From contig NC_087068.1 in assembly GCF_963678635.1 (NCBI RefSeq), positions 13,891,872 through 13,955,871 on the forward strand: a DNA stretch of 64,000 nucleotides. Reading direction: 5' to 3'. The notes under the pieces were generated by a model. It was not told where the DNA came from and ran no database searches. It saw nothing but the letters and a program-made list of their open reading frames with translations. The position numbers and the translations under genes are program-made. This stretch comes from Symsagittifera roscoffensis (lineage: Eukaryota > Xenacoelomorpha > Acoela > Convolutidae). Position 1 is the first letter of the stretch, and each line of letters starts with the position of its first letter. Positions 33,501 to 43,000 of the stretch are shown in pieces.

Positions 33501-36456
33501 TTTTAGAAAACTTTTAAGTGTCGATTGGCCAAAAATGGATTTCTTAAAAAGTACCAAAGGGAGGATCTTTTCGGTCAACAGGGGGTCGAATCCTTGAGGG
33601 AGGGCGTCCGCCCCCTTGCCCTTCCCCTAAATCTGCCCCTGAACTAAGTGATAATCATAGCTGGAACTCCGGTTCGGGTAATGGCTCATCACTTGCTACG
33701 TTATGGTGTAAAAACGATAGTTTAAGTACATCAAAAGAAATTAAACAAACAGTTTTTTTAATTAAACTATTGAAACTGCTTTTGAACGTTTTGTGGTGGG
33801 GACGTTTTGTTTTAGTATTTTCAAAGATCACGGTTATTCTTGCTGTTTCGTTTTTCAAAGAAAGTGACCAAATGTTTGTTATCGCGGTTTGGTTTTTTTC
33901 TTTTTGAGTATTTTCATTTCATCTGAAATCATGAATGCCTTGCTCAAATCTAAAAAGAATGGGAATAAAACTTCACGGTTTGGCGCCAAGCTTTTTATAT
34001 AAGTAGAGCCCAAGTACAGACACAACTTGTCATTTTTCTTAATTTTCTCGGGTTCCAAACAATTTTGTTCGCATACATTCTGAATTTCCTGAACGATGAT
34101 ATCATAGGAATCACCGATCTTTTCTGTTTTTTCGATTGCAAGGGTTGGCAGTTTTTTCAAAGCCAACGCTAAATCGTGATTCGTTTCGTAGGTCACTTTC
34201 AGACCCAATTAATTAATTTTTCTCATGTAACTCTGGGAGAGATGGAAAAAACAACTCGATAAATGTGCTTCGGGGAATGTTTTTTGGAAGGACTGAAGAG
34301 CAGCTTGCTCAAAATCTAACAAAATTTTTCAAGGCCAGCAGTTGGGCGCTAAATCAATTAACGCCTGCAAGAAGCGATTGTAGGTTTTTTCGGTTTTGTT
34401 AGGAAGGAAGGCGTATTTGCAAGCTGGCGCATTGCCAGATACCTTAACCTGAATTGAACATAGCTGATAGAATAATTTTGGAGTAATTTTGAAAGTTCCA
34501 TCGGCTAACCAGAAAGATAACTTCTCCAGAACTCTAAGCATTTCGGGGTCGCCGAACAAAATGCAAAATGATTCGCTCGTGATCATTTGATCCACTGTCA
34601 AACCGGATGAAATTTTCAAAAATTTCAGGGATCTCGAAATTTTGCGCAACGGGGATGTGGGGCATGTTTACATCTAGCTGCTTACGAGTGCGCGCATCCG
34701 TTCGGATCAGTTTGTCTTTACTTGGTAGGGCAAACTGAGTGACCAAATCGTTTGTAACTGGCAAAACCGCACTGCGACAGTCGGCGTAAATATCTCGCTG
34801 AGATTTTGTAAATGCCTTATGACATTTCGGGTTCGGATTATCCCGCTGAAATGTCATGGTCATGCTCTCCACGCGTCTCGATTAATTCGTTATTTTCTGT
34901 AATGGCAGTTGCTCGACATTTATGGGTTTGATATTTTGAGCAAATCCTAGTTTTTGGTAAATTTATTTTTTCGCTTGAAATGAAATTCGTGGCCGGACGC
35001 TTTAAGAATTGGCTTGTTTTTAGATGAAACTGTGAATTCGAATGAGGACTCAATCATAAAGTGTTTATCGTTAATTTTCGTTATGAACTTATTGATAAGA
35101 GTTTATAGTAATTTAACCTCCTTTTAGCCAATGTAAGATTAAGATCAACCAAGGTTTTCATTATGGTGCGTGCGTTAATTGCGGGATTAACTTTGCTGTG
35201 ATAAAAGTTAAGATAAGGAATTCATACAGCATTAGTTTTAGTAGTGAAACGACTAGGTGTTAAAATGTACGGCGTTAAATTGTATGTCATTAAATTGTAG
35301 GACACCGTTTTTGATGAGACTGCACCAGACATGAAAGAAAGAAACTTGTACTTTAAATAGCGTAAAGGGGGATAAAATGGAAAAAAAATGTCACATTTTT
35401 TTCGCATGCCTTATCACTTTTTTGAAACAATAATTTCCATCGAAACTGCAACGGGCAGCTAAAATCATTAGGATTTCGCCCTGGTATGTGCATATTTGTT
35501 TGTAATTGTTCAGATTAACTGCTTCGCAAACAACGGCAATTGGCATCATGGAGAGGGTAATTCCTCGTTTATCCATTTCTTGTGTAAAAAAGAACTTCTT
35601 GATCCGGAATTGGTGAAGAATGACACCCTCGTAGACCTGACAGAACAGGCCGGGGCAGTTACGGACACATATTACTTTTACAAGAATGAAAACGAGGTCC
35701 AAGAAGCAAGCAGTAAGGTAAGTTATGCTTGCACTAATTAAGACTGTTCAAAATGCTGATTTCTAAGTCTTAAGTTGTCCTTTGTTATGAAGAGACCAAA
35801 TTATTAGTAATCAAGATCCAACAAATCATGACAATATTTTACAATTTTAACGCCTTTTCTTGGTAATTCTGGTAATTGGTAACGAGACAATTCATGTCAT
35901 GAATATGCACAATACCTCAGAGGGTGTTCGGGTCTATTCTGTTATACGGTCCAAAACTGATCATTTTGTTAATTTGAAAACACAATCGTAATTCTCGAAT
36001 CACTGGGCTAAAGCTGAGAATTGCTAGGGGAAATCAGGATTTTCAATAAAAACAGTAGCTCGAATAACAAATTAGCGTGAGTGATCAAGCAATCGAACTT
36101 TTCGTAAAATTCCAACTAAAAGCTCTTTTTCCTCCCCCCCCCCCCCCCCCCCCACCACCTCACTCAAACATGAATTTTATGGTCTAACAAGTGGTTTTAC
36201 AAGGTTAATTATGAAGACCAATCGGACAAAGTGAACAGTAACTTCAAATATAAAAATTTGCAGGTGGGGGGGGGAAGGAAAAAGAGCCCTTAGTTGGAAT
36301 TTTACGAGAAGTTCGATTGCTTGATCACAGTTGAAGTTATTTTGTTTACAGTTCTTCGAGTACTGGGTGGTAGATTCTAGCTTCGGTGTGAAACACGCAG
36401 CAGGTATGGGACTCATTCTGACAACACTCGTTAGCCGAATGTTCCTCTCGGAATAA
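30580..36456 (+). CDS. Gene 2: secreted or surface-anchored 221-aa protein, paralogue of gene 1
   Basis: Exons are 30580-30723, 31256-31468, 35514-35717 and 36352-36456 (48, 71, 68 and 34 codons plus stop); donors gtatgt, gtaggg, gtaagt; AG acceptors; all introns phase 0. It starts MEINRLSALVFCVAVIALGL with likely signal cleavage at VDA|AD. Mature cysteines are C39, 62, 81, 122 and 143; sequons N135 (NSS) and N155 (NDT). The C-terminus WVVDSSFGVKH is followed by a short hydrophobic run ending SRMFLSE. By hand count it matches gene 1 at about 83% in exon 2, 66% in exon 3 and 85% in exon 4; the end of exon 3 is the most divergent. Two AATAAA signals follow about 100 bp after the stop. Introns 1 and 3 are short (about 530 and 630 bp); intron 2 is about 4 kb because of inserted elements. 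Family unrecognised; likely a tandem duplicate of gene 1. Confidence 0.88.
31578..31634 (+). pseudogene. Fragment of a third exon-2 copy inside gene 2 intron 2
   Basis: Nineteen codons read KFNDLEDLTKKVGVQVMVD and end at a GT (gtaaga). This matches the last part of exon 2 in both genes (KFPAGTELETLKKNVGLQVMVE in gene 2, ending at gtaggg), but with about half the residues changed. No upstream part or acceptor of this copy remains. It lies only 109 bp after the real exon 2 and is absent at the same place in gene 1. It is either a relic of an older exon or gene duplication or, less likely, an alternative 3' end of exon 2. Confidence 0.75.
31800..31931 (-). mobile_element. Truncated Helitron-like 5' end
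   Basis: Minus strand: begins TCCGACTTTCGTGACAAAAG at 31,931 and carries the family's first ~130 bp ('ggaatatttctgctcgggg', 'gactttctaactagcaattt'), then stops matching. It abuts the 3' terminus of the complete copy at 31,933 with one base between, a head-to-tail pair. The palindrome GGTCCCA...TGGGACC at about 31,694 lies just beyond. Confidence 0.72.
31933..32463 (-). mobile_element. Helitron-like non-autonomous element, near full length
   Basis: Read on the minus strand it starts TTCGACTTTTGATACGAAAG at 32,463 and ends with hairpin CAGGGCTTCGCCCTG, 'atacgagcagt', TTTG. It includes a short local duplication of 'ttcacctgtgatcatttc' near 32,285-32,320. About 530 bp, in gene 2 intron 2, opposite to the gene. 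No coding capacity. Confidence 0.82.
32680..33192 (+). mobile_element. Helitron-like non-autonomous element with canonical TC...CTAG ends
   Basis: It starts TCCGACTTTCGATACGAAAG after an A and ends CTAG before a T, exactly the A|T insertion rule of Helitrons. The 3' hairpin CAGGGC-TTC-GCCCTG occupies 33,163-33,177 and is followed by 'atacgagcagt'. 513 bp. Interior words match the other copies. Non-autonomous; no Rep or helicase coding is present anywhere in the window, so the mobilising copy is elsewhere. It lies in gene 2 intron 2. Confidence 0.9.
33285..33641 (+). repeat. hAT-type MITE in gene 2 intron 2
   Basis: 'ttaggtcaaccaaattgatt' at the left and 'cctaaatctgcccctg' at the right match the copy at 37,820, with 'atattggcgccgtaggc' and 'gtcgaatccttgagggagg' between. 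The left terminal repeat is not recognisable, so this copy is probably 5'-truncated or eroded. Same orientation as 37,820. Confidence 0.78.
33879..35053 (-). pseudogene. MULE-type transposase relic with N-terminal FLYWCH zinc finger
   Basis: Minus strand, in order: a FLYWCH-like finger (CSKYQTHKCRAT, then GEHDH, 34,838-35,053); a linker; the MULE transposase core with LSFWLADGTFKITP and YAFLPNKTEKTYNRFLQAL (34,329-34,649); then KILLDFEQAALQSFQ and FPEAHLSSCFFHLSQSY, the second catalytic Asp and the C..H motif of MULE transposases; then LGLKVTYETNHDLALALKKL (33,879-34,208). The frame is broken by a shift near 34,600 and by TGA (about 34,333) and TAA (about 34,210), so it is dead. FLYWCH-MULE proteins are common in invertebrate genomes. 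It sits antisense in gene 2 intron 2. Terminal repeats were not found. Confidence 0.85.
36081..36328. repeat. MITE family 2 in gene 2 intron 3, long inverted repeats
   Basis: The arms 'gtgatcaagcaatcgaac..cgtaaaattcc' (36,081) and their reverse complement ending 'gaagttcgattgcttgatcac' (36,328) pair over about 50 bp, continuing into GCTCTTTTTCC with a C tract (36,134-36,153) against a G tract with GGAAAAAGAGC. 248 bp. It ends only 24 bases before exon 4, so the acceptor and probably the branch region lie between element and exon. Same family as 3,432-3,672. Confidence 0.85.
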
Positions 36457-36554
36457 TTCACCTCTCGTGAACAAAGGAACGAAAGAACTGAACAACTCGC
36501 CGCATCCGAAACTTTCATGGAAACCGCATCATTGAGTGCTTTTGGTGTTAATGT

Positions 36555-36568
36555 AATAAATCAATAAA
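36555..36568 (+). promoter_or_regulatory. Two AATAAA polyadenylation signals of gene 2
   Basis: AATAAA at 36,555-36,560 and 36,563-36,568, about 100 bp after the stop codon, a normal distance. The gene 1 3' UTR aligns with this one only as far as about 'gcatcc.aaact' and lacks both signals. Confidence 0.7.
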
Positions 36569-36602
36569 CGAACTACTTTTTCTACCGATAGTATTATTAA
36601 GT

Positions 36603-36908
36603 GAATCTTGTTAACTATCCCCCTCCCCCCGTAGGTTGTTCCAAACGACGATGCATAACCCCAGTTGTAGTAAAAGAAGAAATTGACAATATTTCAACTA
36701 ATAAATGAAATCGAGAAGGGGGAATAGGGCGCATGTCAAAAATATCCCCCCTTAATAGACCAAGTGAACAATCTCCCCGCTAAAATTATTGGGCAAATTC
36801 AAGACATAAGGCCTGCATGTACTATGCTCAAATCTGATTGGCTGAAAAACATTACTCAACCAAGTGAACCCCCCCTAAATTGATTATGGGGAGATAGTTA
36901 ACTAGGTT
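36603..36908. repeat. MITE family 3 (TTGTTAACTATCCCC ends)
   Basis: GAATCTTGTTAACTATCCCC at the left faces GGGGAGATAGTTAACTAGGTTC at the right; the inverted repeats are about 20 bp with a few mismatches. The interior is about 265 bp with further C-rich and G-rich runs ('aatatccccccttaatag', 'caatctccccgc'). No coding. It starts about 35 bp after the gene 2 polyadenylation signals. Confidence 0.65.
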
Positions 36909-37438
36909 CGGGAATAGTTAAAAAGATTATATAAGTCTTGTGTCACTGCTGTTTCTATCTTTAATCATGCATGCTTTAATAAATTTGTTTGATAAGTTTG
37001 ATAATTGATTGGCTATTATTCAGGAAATTTCTAAAATCAACATTCGTTTCGACTAGTTTTCTCTGCTGCAAAAGAACTGTTTTGTACTTTTAACGAGTAA
37101 CAGGGTGCAGGAAACCTTTTCCGAATCATGTCCTCAAAGCATACCTTTTCATAAGCGAACTTTAAAAAAAAATGTTTTGAAATTTTTTATCAAGAAAAAT
37201 TGACTTTTTTAAGGTCCCTCTCCCAATAAAACGCATCATCAGTTTTATACGATACGCCCAATGTCTTCAGATTATAACCTAAAAAAAACAAATTTCCCTG
37301 AATCTCGCATATTGAATTTTCCCCATATTTCGTTTCGTTTTGAAATAAAGTTTAATCGTGGTCATAGTGTTAGGATGTTTTTGACATTTTGAATATGCGT
37401 CTTTGAATAATCTTGTTTTGGTTGTTTTAGTATTTTTC
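36909..37438. other. Unassigned intergenic DNA downstream of gene 2
   Basis: AT-rich, no gene. A stray 'gggaatagttaaaaagat' at about 36,910 resembles a family 3 end. Confidence 0.35.
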
Positions 37439-37480
37439 GGATCTTGTTAACTATCCCCCCCCCCCCTTTTGGACCTTGCT

Positions 37481-38479
37481 ACCCGCACTCCGTAAAAATG
37501 GAAAATATTCGATTATATTATAATTATAATCGTACTTTTAGCAAAATTATAATTAATTATAAGCGCCAATTTTAGATGTTTAAACAATTTATAATGCATT
37601 TAAATGATAACTTTTTTGGTGACAGTTTAATAAGTTATAATCAATTATAATTGATTATAATTTTTCCGAAAATCTCTTATAATCTATTATAATAGATTAT
37701 AATCTCTTTTTCTATCAAAATATTATCTCACGAAAAAATCAATAATAATGGATTATAATTTAGCTATTAGGCATGAAAACACAGTAAACATCAAATTTAA
37801 TGTAAGTTTAAGCTATAAGCAGGGGCGGATCTAGGACTTTCTTGGAGGAGAAGGCGGAGTTTTAAAAAAAATATGAAAACTTTGTCGACCTTTTTTTTTA
37901 GGTTGACCAAATTGATATTATGAGCATAATGAGCAAAATTATGAAAAAAGGCGTTTTCAGACAATTTTTGGAAAATTTTGATCTAAAAATTGCGTTTTTT
38001 GGCCTGTTTTGTCATATATTTCAGCGCGTTCTCCCCCCTCAAAACTAGTATATATTGGCGCCAAAGGCGCTTTTAGAAAGTTTTTAGGCTCCGTAACCAA
38101 AAATAGATATCTCAAAATAGTTTAAAGGGGAAAAAACCACCCCTGGCTATAAGTACATAATTACAGTTTCTGTTAGTTCAGTAACCAACTGAAAAGCACA
38201 CACAACAAAACAAAAACAAAACGAAATGAAGCGATGACACAATTGTTGAATAATAATGGATTATAATCCATTATACTGGATTACAATTCAATAAAATTTG
38301 AGAAAAAAAAATTCAAAAAATAATCGATTATAATCGATTATGAACGATTATAATATTTTTTTGTTTCAAAAAATTGTAACATTACAATCCTTTTTTAATT
38401 GATTATAATCAATTCTTTTTGAAAGTTATGGAGACTGAAAATAAAAATCCATTATAATCTATTGTTACTGAGTGCGGGT
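37481..38479. repeat. MITE family 4 (ACCCGCACTC ends) rich in ATTATAATC palindromes
   Basis: TACCCGCACTCCGTAAAAAT at the left and, reversed, TACCCGCACTCAGTAACAAT at the right match at 18 of 20 bases. Both halves of the interior are packed with 'gattataatc', 'ttataattgattataa' and 'ataatcgattat' words, able to pair within and between halves. The hAT-type MITE at 37,820 is inserted in it. Without that insertion it would be about 665 bp. Similar words near 385 and 1,835 may be fragments of the same family. Confidence 0.72.
37820..38145 (+). repeat. hAT-type MITE, intact, with 8-bp target duplication
   Basis: It starts CAGGGGCGGATCTAGG and ends CACCCCTG, with the octamer GCTATAAG at 37,812-37,819 and again at 38,146-38,153. 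326 bp, non-coding. The perfect 8-bp duplication gives the hAT superfamily and suggests a fairly recent insertion into family 4. Confidence 0.92.
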
Positions 38480-38744
38480 AACTATTCTCAACCCCCTCTA
38501 TGCATGTAATATTTTTGACAACCATTTCTGTATTAAAAAAAAGCATTTCAACAATGTTAACAATAAAGTGGGTTTTCATCTTCGCGCGCTCGAAATTGTA
38601 TTACTCACTATTTATATAATACCCACGTAAAATTTTTTAACTATATATATTTTCTGGAAATTGTTTTAAGCTGTTAAAAATGTGGCCGCCAAAGCTGAAT
38701 TTTTGAAAATCGAAATAGGGGAGGGGAAATAGTTAACATGATCC

Positions 38745-39760
38745 TATTTTTCAATTTTTTTGCATCGAATCGAGTAGTATATCATATTAAATTCCTTACT
38801 AATGTGATTCGAACGACATTTTAAATCAAAATCCAGCTAAAAAGTACCAGTTTTGGCTTAATTGCGTTCAAATGAAGCGAGCGAGCAGGCTTATAAAAGA
38901 AAAACAAGTCCATTAAAAAGGTTTTTGAATTTGTTTTAATGCCTTTTTGCGAAAAAAAGTTAAAAAAATCTAAAATGTTGTCTATTAATTTTTGGGAGAA
39001 CACTCCTGTCAATTATCCCTAAAATACATTTTTTTTGAGCTTTTATAATCGTAAAACGAAAAAAAAAGACACTTATTGATATTGTTATAACGAGTTATAA
39101 GTATTGTGGGATTCGGTGTTACCTGGACAGCAACCGGCTATCCTTGTTTTGATATGATAGAAGTTAGAAACTTAAGGCAGCTGAAAAAGTGGATAAGTCT
39201 GAAATTTATCAACTTAATTCAGGTTTGCGCAAAAATCATACCCAGCAAAAGCATTTGTGATCAGAGCCCAAAAAACTGCAACCAACAAAAAAATTAAATT
39301 ACTTTGAACATGAAGATAGGGTCAGTAATAATCCTTAAAACTAAAATCAAATATTGTAGAAGAGTTTTCAGCGTTAATTTAGGAAAAAAATTTAGTTCGA
39401 ATTGTTTAAAAAATGATGAAAATACGTTCATTGTCGAGAGGTCGAAACATAACAAAATTTGCTCGAGAAAGAGGAAACATTCAATCGATAGAAGTCAACA
39501 TTTTGTTTAGATGCAGCGGTGAAGGGTACGATTTGTGTATAACAAAACGTTATTGACCCTAAGCACCTTACTTATACATCATTAGTTACGTTACGTTACA
39601 ATCATAAGGGGTTCCGCTATAACATTTGCATTGACTTCACTGGATGTTTCTAAAGTGGTATCCAATTTTGCGAGAAAATTATAAAACTGAAGATAAGTTT
39701 GGTAACAGAGTTGTAATTGGAAAATTGTTCAAAAAATAAAATGTATAAATATGAATGAAA
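38745..39760. other. Unassigned AT-rich DNA before the satellite
   Basis: No supported gene. Open frames of 63 and 68 codons at 39,106 and 39,304 have no recognisable motif. A small 'gttacgttac' repeat lies near 39,586. The transition into the satellite is abrupt at about 39,761. Confidence 0.35.
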
Positions 39761-40050
39761 TTTCAAAGAGGACCTTAATTTTCGAAGACAAACGTTGACT
39801 CCATTTGATACATACTAAAAGTTTTCAAAGAGGACCTCATTTGCTAAAACAAATAATGATTCCATTTAATACATACTAAAAATTTTCAAAGAGGACCATT
39901 ATTTGCTAAGACAAATGTTGAATCAATTTGATACATACTAAAAGTTTTCAAACAGGACCTTCACTTGCTAAGACAAACGTTGACTCCAATTGATACATAC
40001 TAAAAGTTTTCGAAGTGGAGCTTTCTTTGCTAAGACAAATGTTGACTCCA

Positions 40051-43000
40051 TGTGTTACATACTAAAAGTTTTCAAAGAGGACCTTTATTTGCTAAGACAA
40101 ATGTTGACTCCATTTGATACATACTAAGAGTTTTCAAAGAGGACCTTCAATTGCTAAGACAAATGTTGACTCCATTTGATACATACCAAAAGATTTCAAA
40201 GAGGACTTTTATTTGCTAAGTCAAACCTTGACTCTATTTGATACATACTAAAAGTTTTCAAAGAGTACCTTCATTTTCGAGGACAAACGTTGACGCCATT
40301 TGATACATACTAAAAGTTTTCAAAGAGGACCTCATTTGCTAAAACAAATAATGATTCCATTTAATACATACGAAAAATTTTCAAGAGGACCATTATTTGC
40401 TAAGACAAATGTTGACTCAATTTGATACATACTAAAAGTTTTCAAACAGGACCTTCACTTGCTAAGACAAACGTTGACTCCAATTGATAAATACTAAAAG
40501 TTTTCGAAGTGGAGCTTTCTTTGCTAAGACAAATGTTGACTCCATGTGTTACATACTAAAAGTTTTCAAAGAGGACCTTTATTTGCTAAGACAAATGTTG
40601 ACTCCATTTGATACATACTAAGAGTTTTCAAAGAGGACCTTCAATTGCTAAGACAAATATTGACTCCATTTGATACATACTAAAAGTTTTCAAAGAGGAC
40701 TTTTATTTGCTAAAACAAATGTTGACTCCATTTGATACATACTAAAAGTTTTCAAAGAGGACCTCATTTGCTAAAACAAATAATGATTCCATTTAATACA
40801 TACTAAAAATTTTCAAAGAGGACCTTCACTTGCTAAGACAAACGTTGACTCCAATTGATACATACTAAAAGTTTTCGAAGTGGAGCTTTCTTTGCTAAGA
40901 CAAATGTTGACTCCATGTGTTACATACTAAAAGTTTTCAAAGAGGACCTTTATTTGCTAAGACAAATGTTGACTCCATTTGATACATACTAAGAGTTTTC
41001 AAAGAGGACCTTCAATTGCTAAGACAAATGTTGACTCCATTTGATACATACTAAAAGTTTTCAAAGAGGACTTTTATTTGCTAAGACAAATGTTGACTCC
41101 ATTTGATACATACTAAAAGTTTTCAAAGAGGACCTCATTTGCTAAAACAAATAATGATTCCATTTAATACATACTAAAAATTTTCAAAGAGGACCTTCAC
41201 TTGCTAAGACAAACGTTGACTCCAATTGATACATACTAAAAGTTTTCGAAGTGGAGCTTTCTTTGCTAAGACAAATGTTGACTCCATGTGTTACATACTA
41301 AAAGTTTTCAAAGAGGACCTTTATTTGCTAAGACAAATGCTAACTCCATTTGATACATACTAAGAGTTTTCAAAGAGGACCTTCATTTTCGAAGACAAAC
41401 GTTGACTCCATTTGATACATACTAAAAGTTTTCAAAGAGGACCTCATTTGCTAAAACAAATAATGATTCCATTTAAAACATACTAAAAATTTTCAAAGAG
41501 GACCATTATTTGCTAAGACAAATGTTGACTCAATTTGATACATACTGAAAGTTTTCAAACAGGACCTTCACTTGCTAAGACAAACGTTGACTCCAATTGA
41601 TACATACTAAAAGTTTTCGAAGTGGAGCTTTCTTTGCTAAGACAAATGTTGACTCCATGTGTTACATACTAAAAGTTTTCAAAGAGGACCTTTATTTGCT
41701 AAGACAAATGTTGACTCCATTTGATACATACTAAGAGTTTTCAAAGAGGACCTTCAATTGCTGAAACAAATGTTGACTCCATTTGATACATACCAAAAGA
41801 TTTCAAAGAGGACTTTTATTTGCTAAGACAAACCTTGACTCTATTTGATACATACTAAAAGTTTTCAAAGAGTACCTTCATTTTCGAGGACAAACGTTGA
41901 CGCCATTTGATACATACTAAAAGTTTTCAAAGAGGACCTCATTTGCTAAAACAAATAATGATTCCATTTAATACATACGAAAAATTTTCAAGAGGACCAT
42001 TATTTGCTAAGACAAATGTTGACTCAATTTGATACATACTAAAAGTTTTCAAACAGGACCTTCACTTGCTAAGACAAACGTTGACTCCAATTGATACATA
42101 CTAAAAGTTTTCGAAGTGGAGCTTTCTTTGCTAAGACAAATGTTGACTCCATGTGTTACATACTAAAAGTTTTCGAAGAGGACCTTTATTTGCTAAGACA
42201 AATGTTGACTCCATTTGATGATACATACTAAGAGTTTTCAAAGAGGACCTTCAATTGCTAAGACAAATGTTGACTCCATTTGATACATACTAAAAGTTTT
42301 CAAAGAGGACTTTTATTTGCTAAGACAAATGTTGACTCCATTTGATACATACTAAAAGTTTTCAAAGAGGACCTCATTTGCTAAAACAAATAATGATTCC
42401 ATTTAATACATACTAAAAATTTTCAAAGAGGACCTTCACTTGCTAAGACAAACGTTGACTCCAATTGATACATACTAAAAGTTTTCGAAGTGGAGCTTTC
42501 TTTGCTAAGACAAATGTTGACTCCATGTGTTACATACTAAAAGTTTTCAAAGAGGACCTTTATTTGCTAAGACAAATGTTAACTCCATTTGATACATACT
42601 AAGAGTTTTCAAAGAGGACCTTCATTTTCGAAGACAAACGTTGACTCCATTTGATACATACTAAAAGTTTTCAAAGAGGACCTCATTTGCTAAAACAAAT
42701 AATGATTCCATTTAAAACATACTAAAAATTTTCAAAGAGGACCATTATTTGCTAAGACAAATGTTGACTCAATTTGATACATACTAAAAGTTTTCGAAGA
42801 GGACCTTTATTTGCTAAGACAAATGTTGACTCCATTTGATGATACATACTAAGAGTTTTCAAAGAGGACCTTCAATTGCTAAGACAAATGTTGACTCCAT
42901 TTGATACATACTAAAAGTTTTCAAAGAGGACTTTTATTTGCTAAGACAAATGTTGACTCCATTTAATACATACTAAAAATTTTCAAAGAGGACCTTCACT

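Larger units (their letters stand above)
37439..38744. repeat. Family 3 ends enclosing a nested element
   Basis: GGATCTTGTTAACTATCCCC at 37,439 and GGGGAAATAGTTAACATGATCC ending 38,744 are inverted repeats of the family at 36,603. Everything between about 37,481 and 38,479 is a second element. An alternative reading is that the right-hand family 3 copy is only 38,478-38,744, since 'gtaactattctcaacccc' at 38,478 also resembles a family 3 end. Confidence 0.5.

Noticed and set aside
35430-35500. Helitron-like 3' hairpin ('ggatttcgccctggtatg') next to exon 3 of gene 2
   Set aside because: Suggestive of a decayed 3' end, but the hairpin stem is incomplete and no body of the element precedes it.
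36177-36518. 113-codon minus-strand frame
   Set aside because: Antisense to exon 4 of gene 2 and the adjacent MITE.
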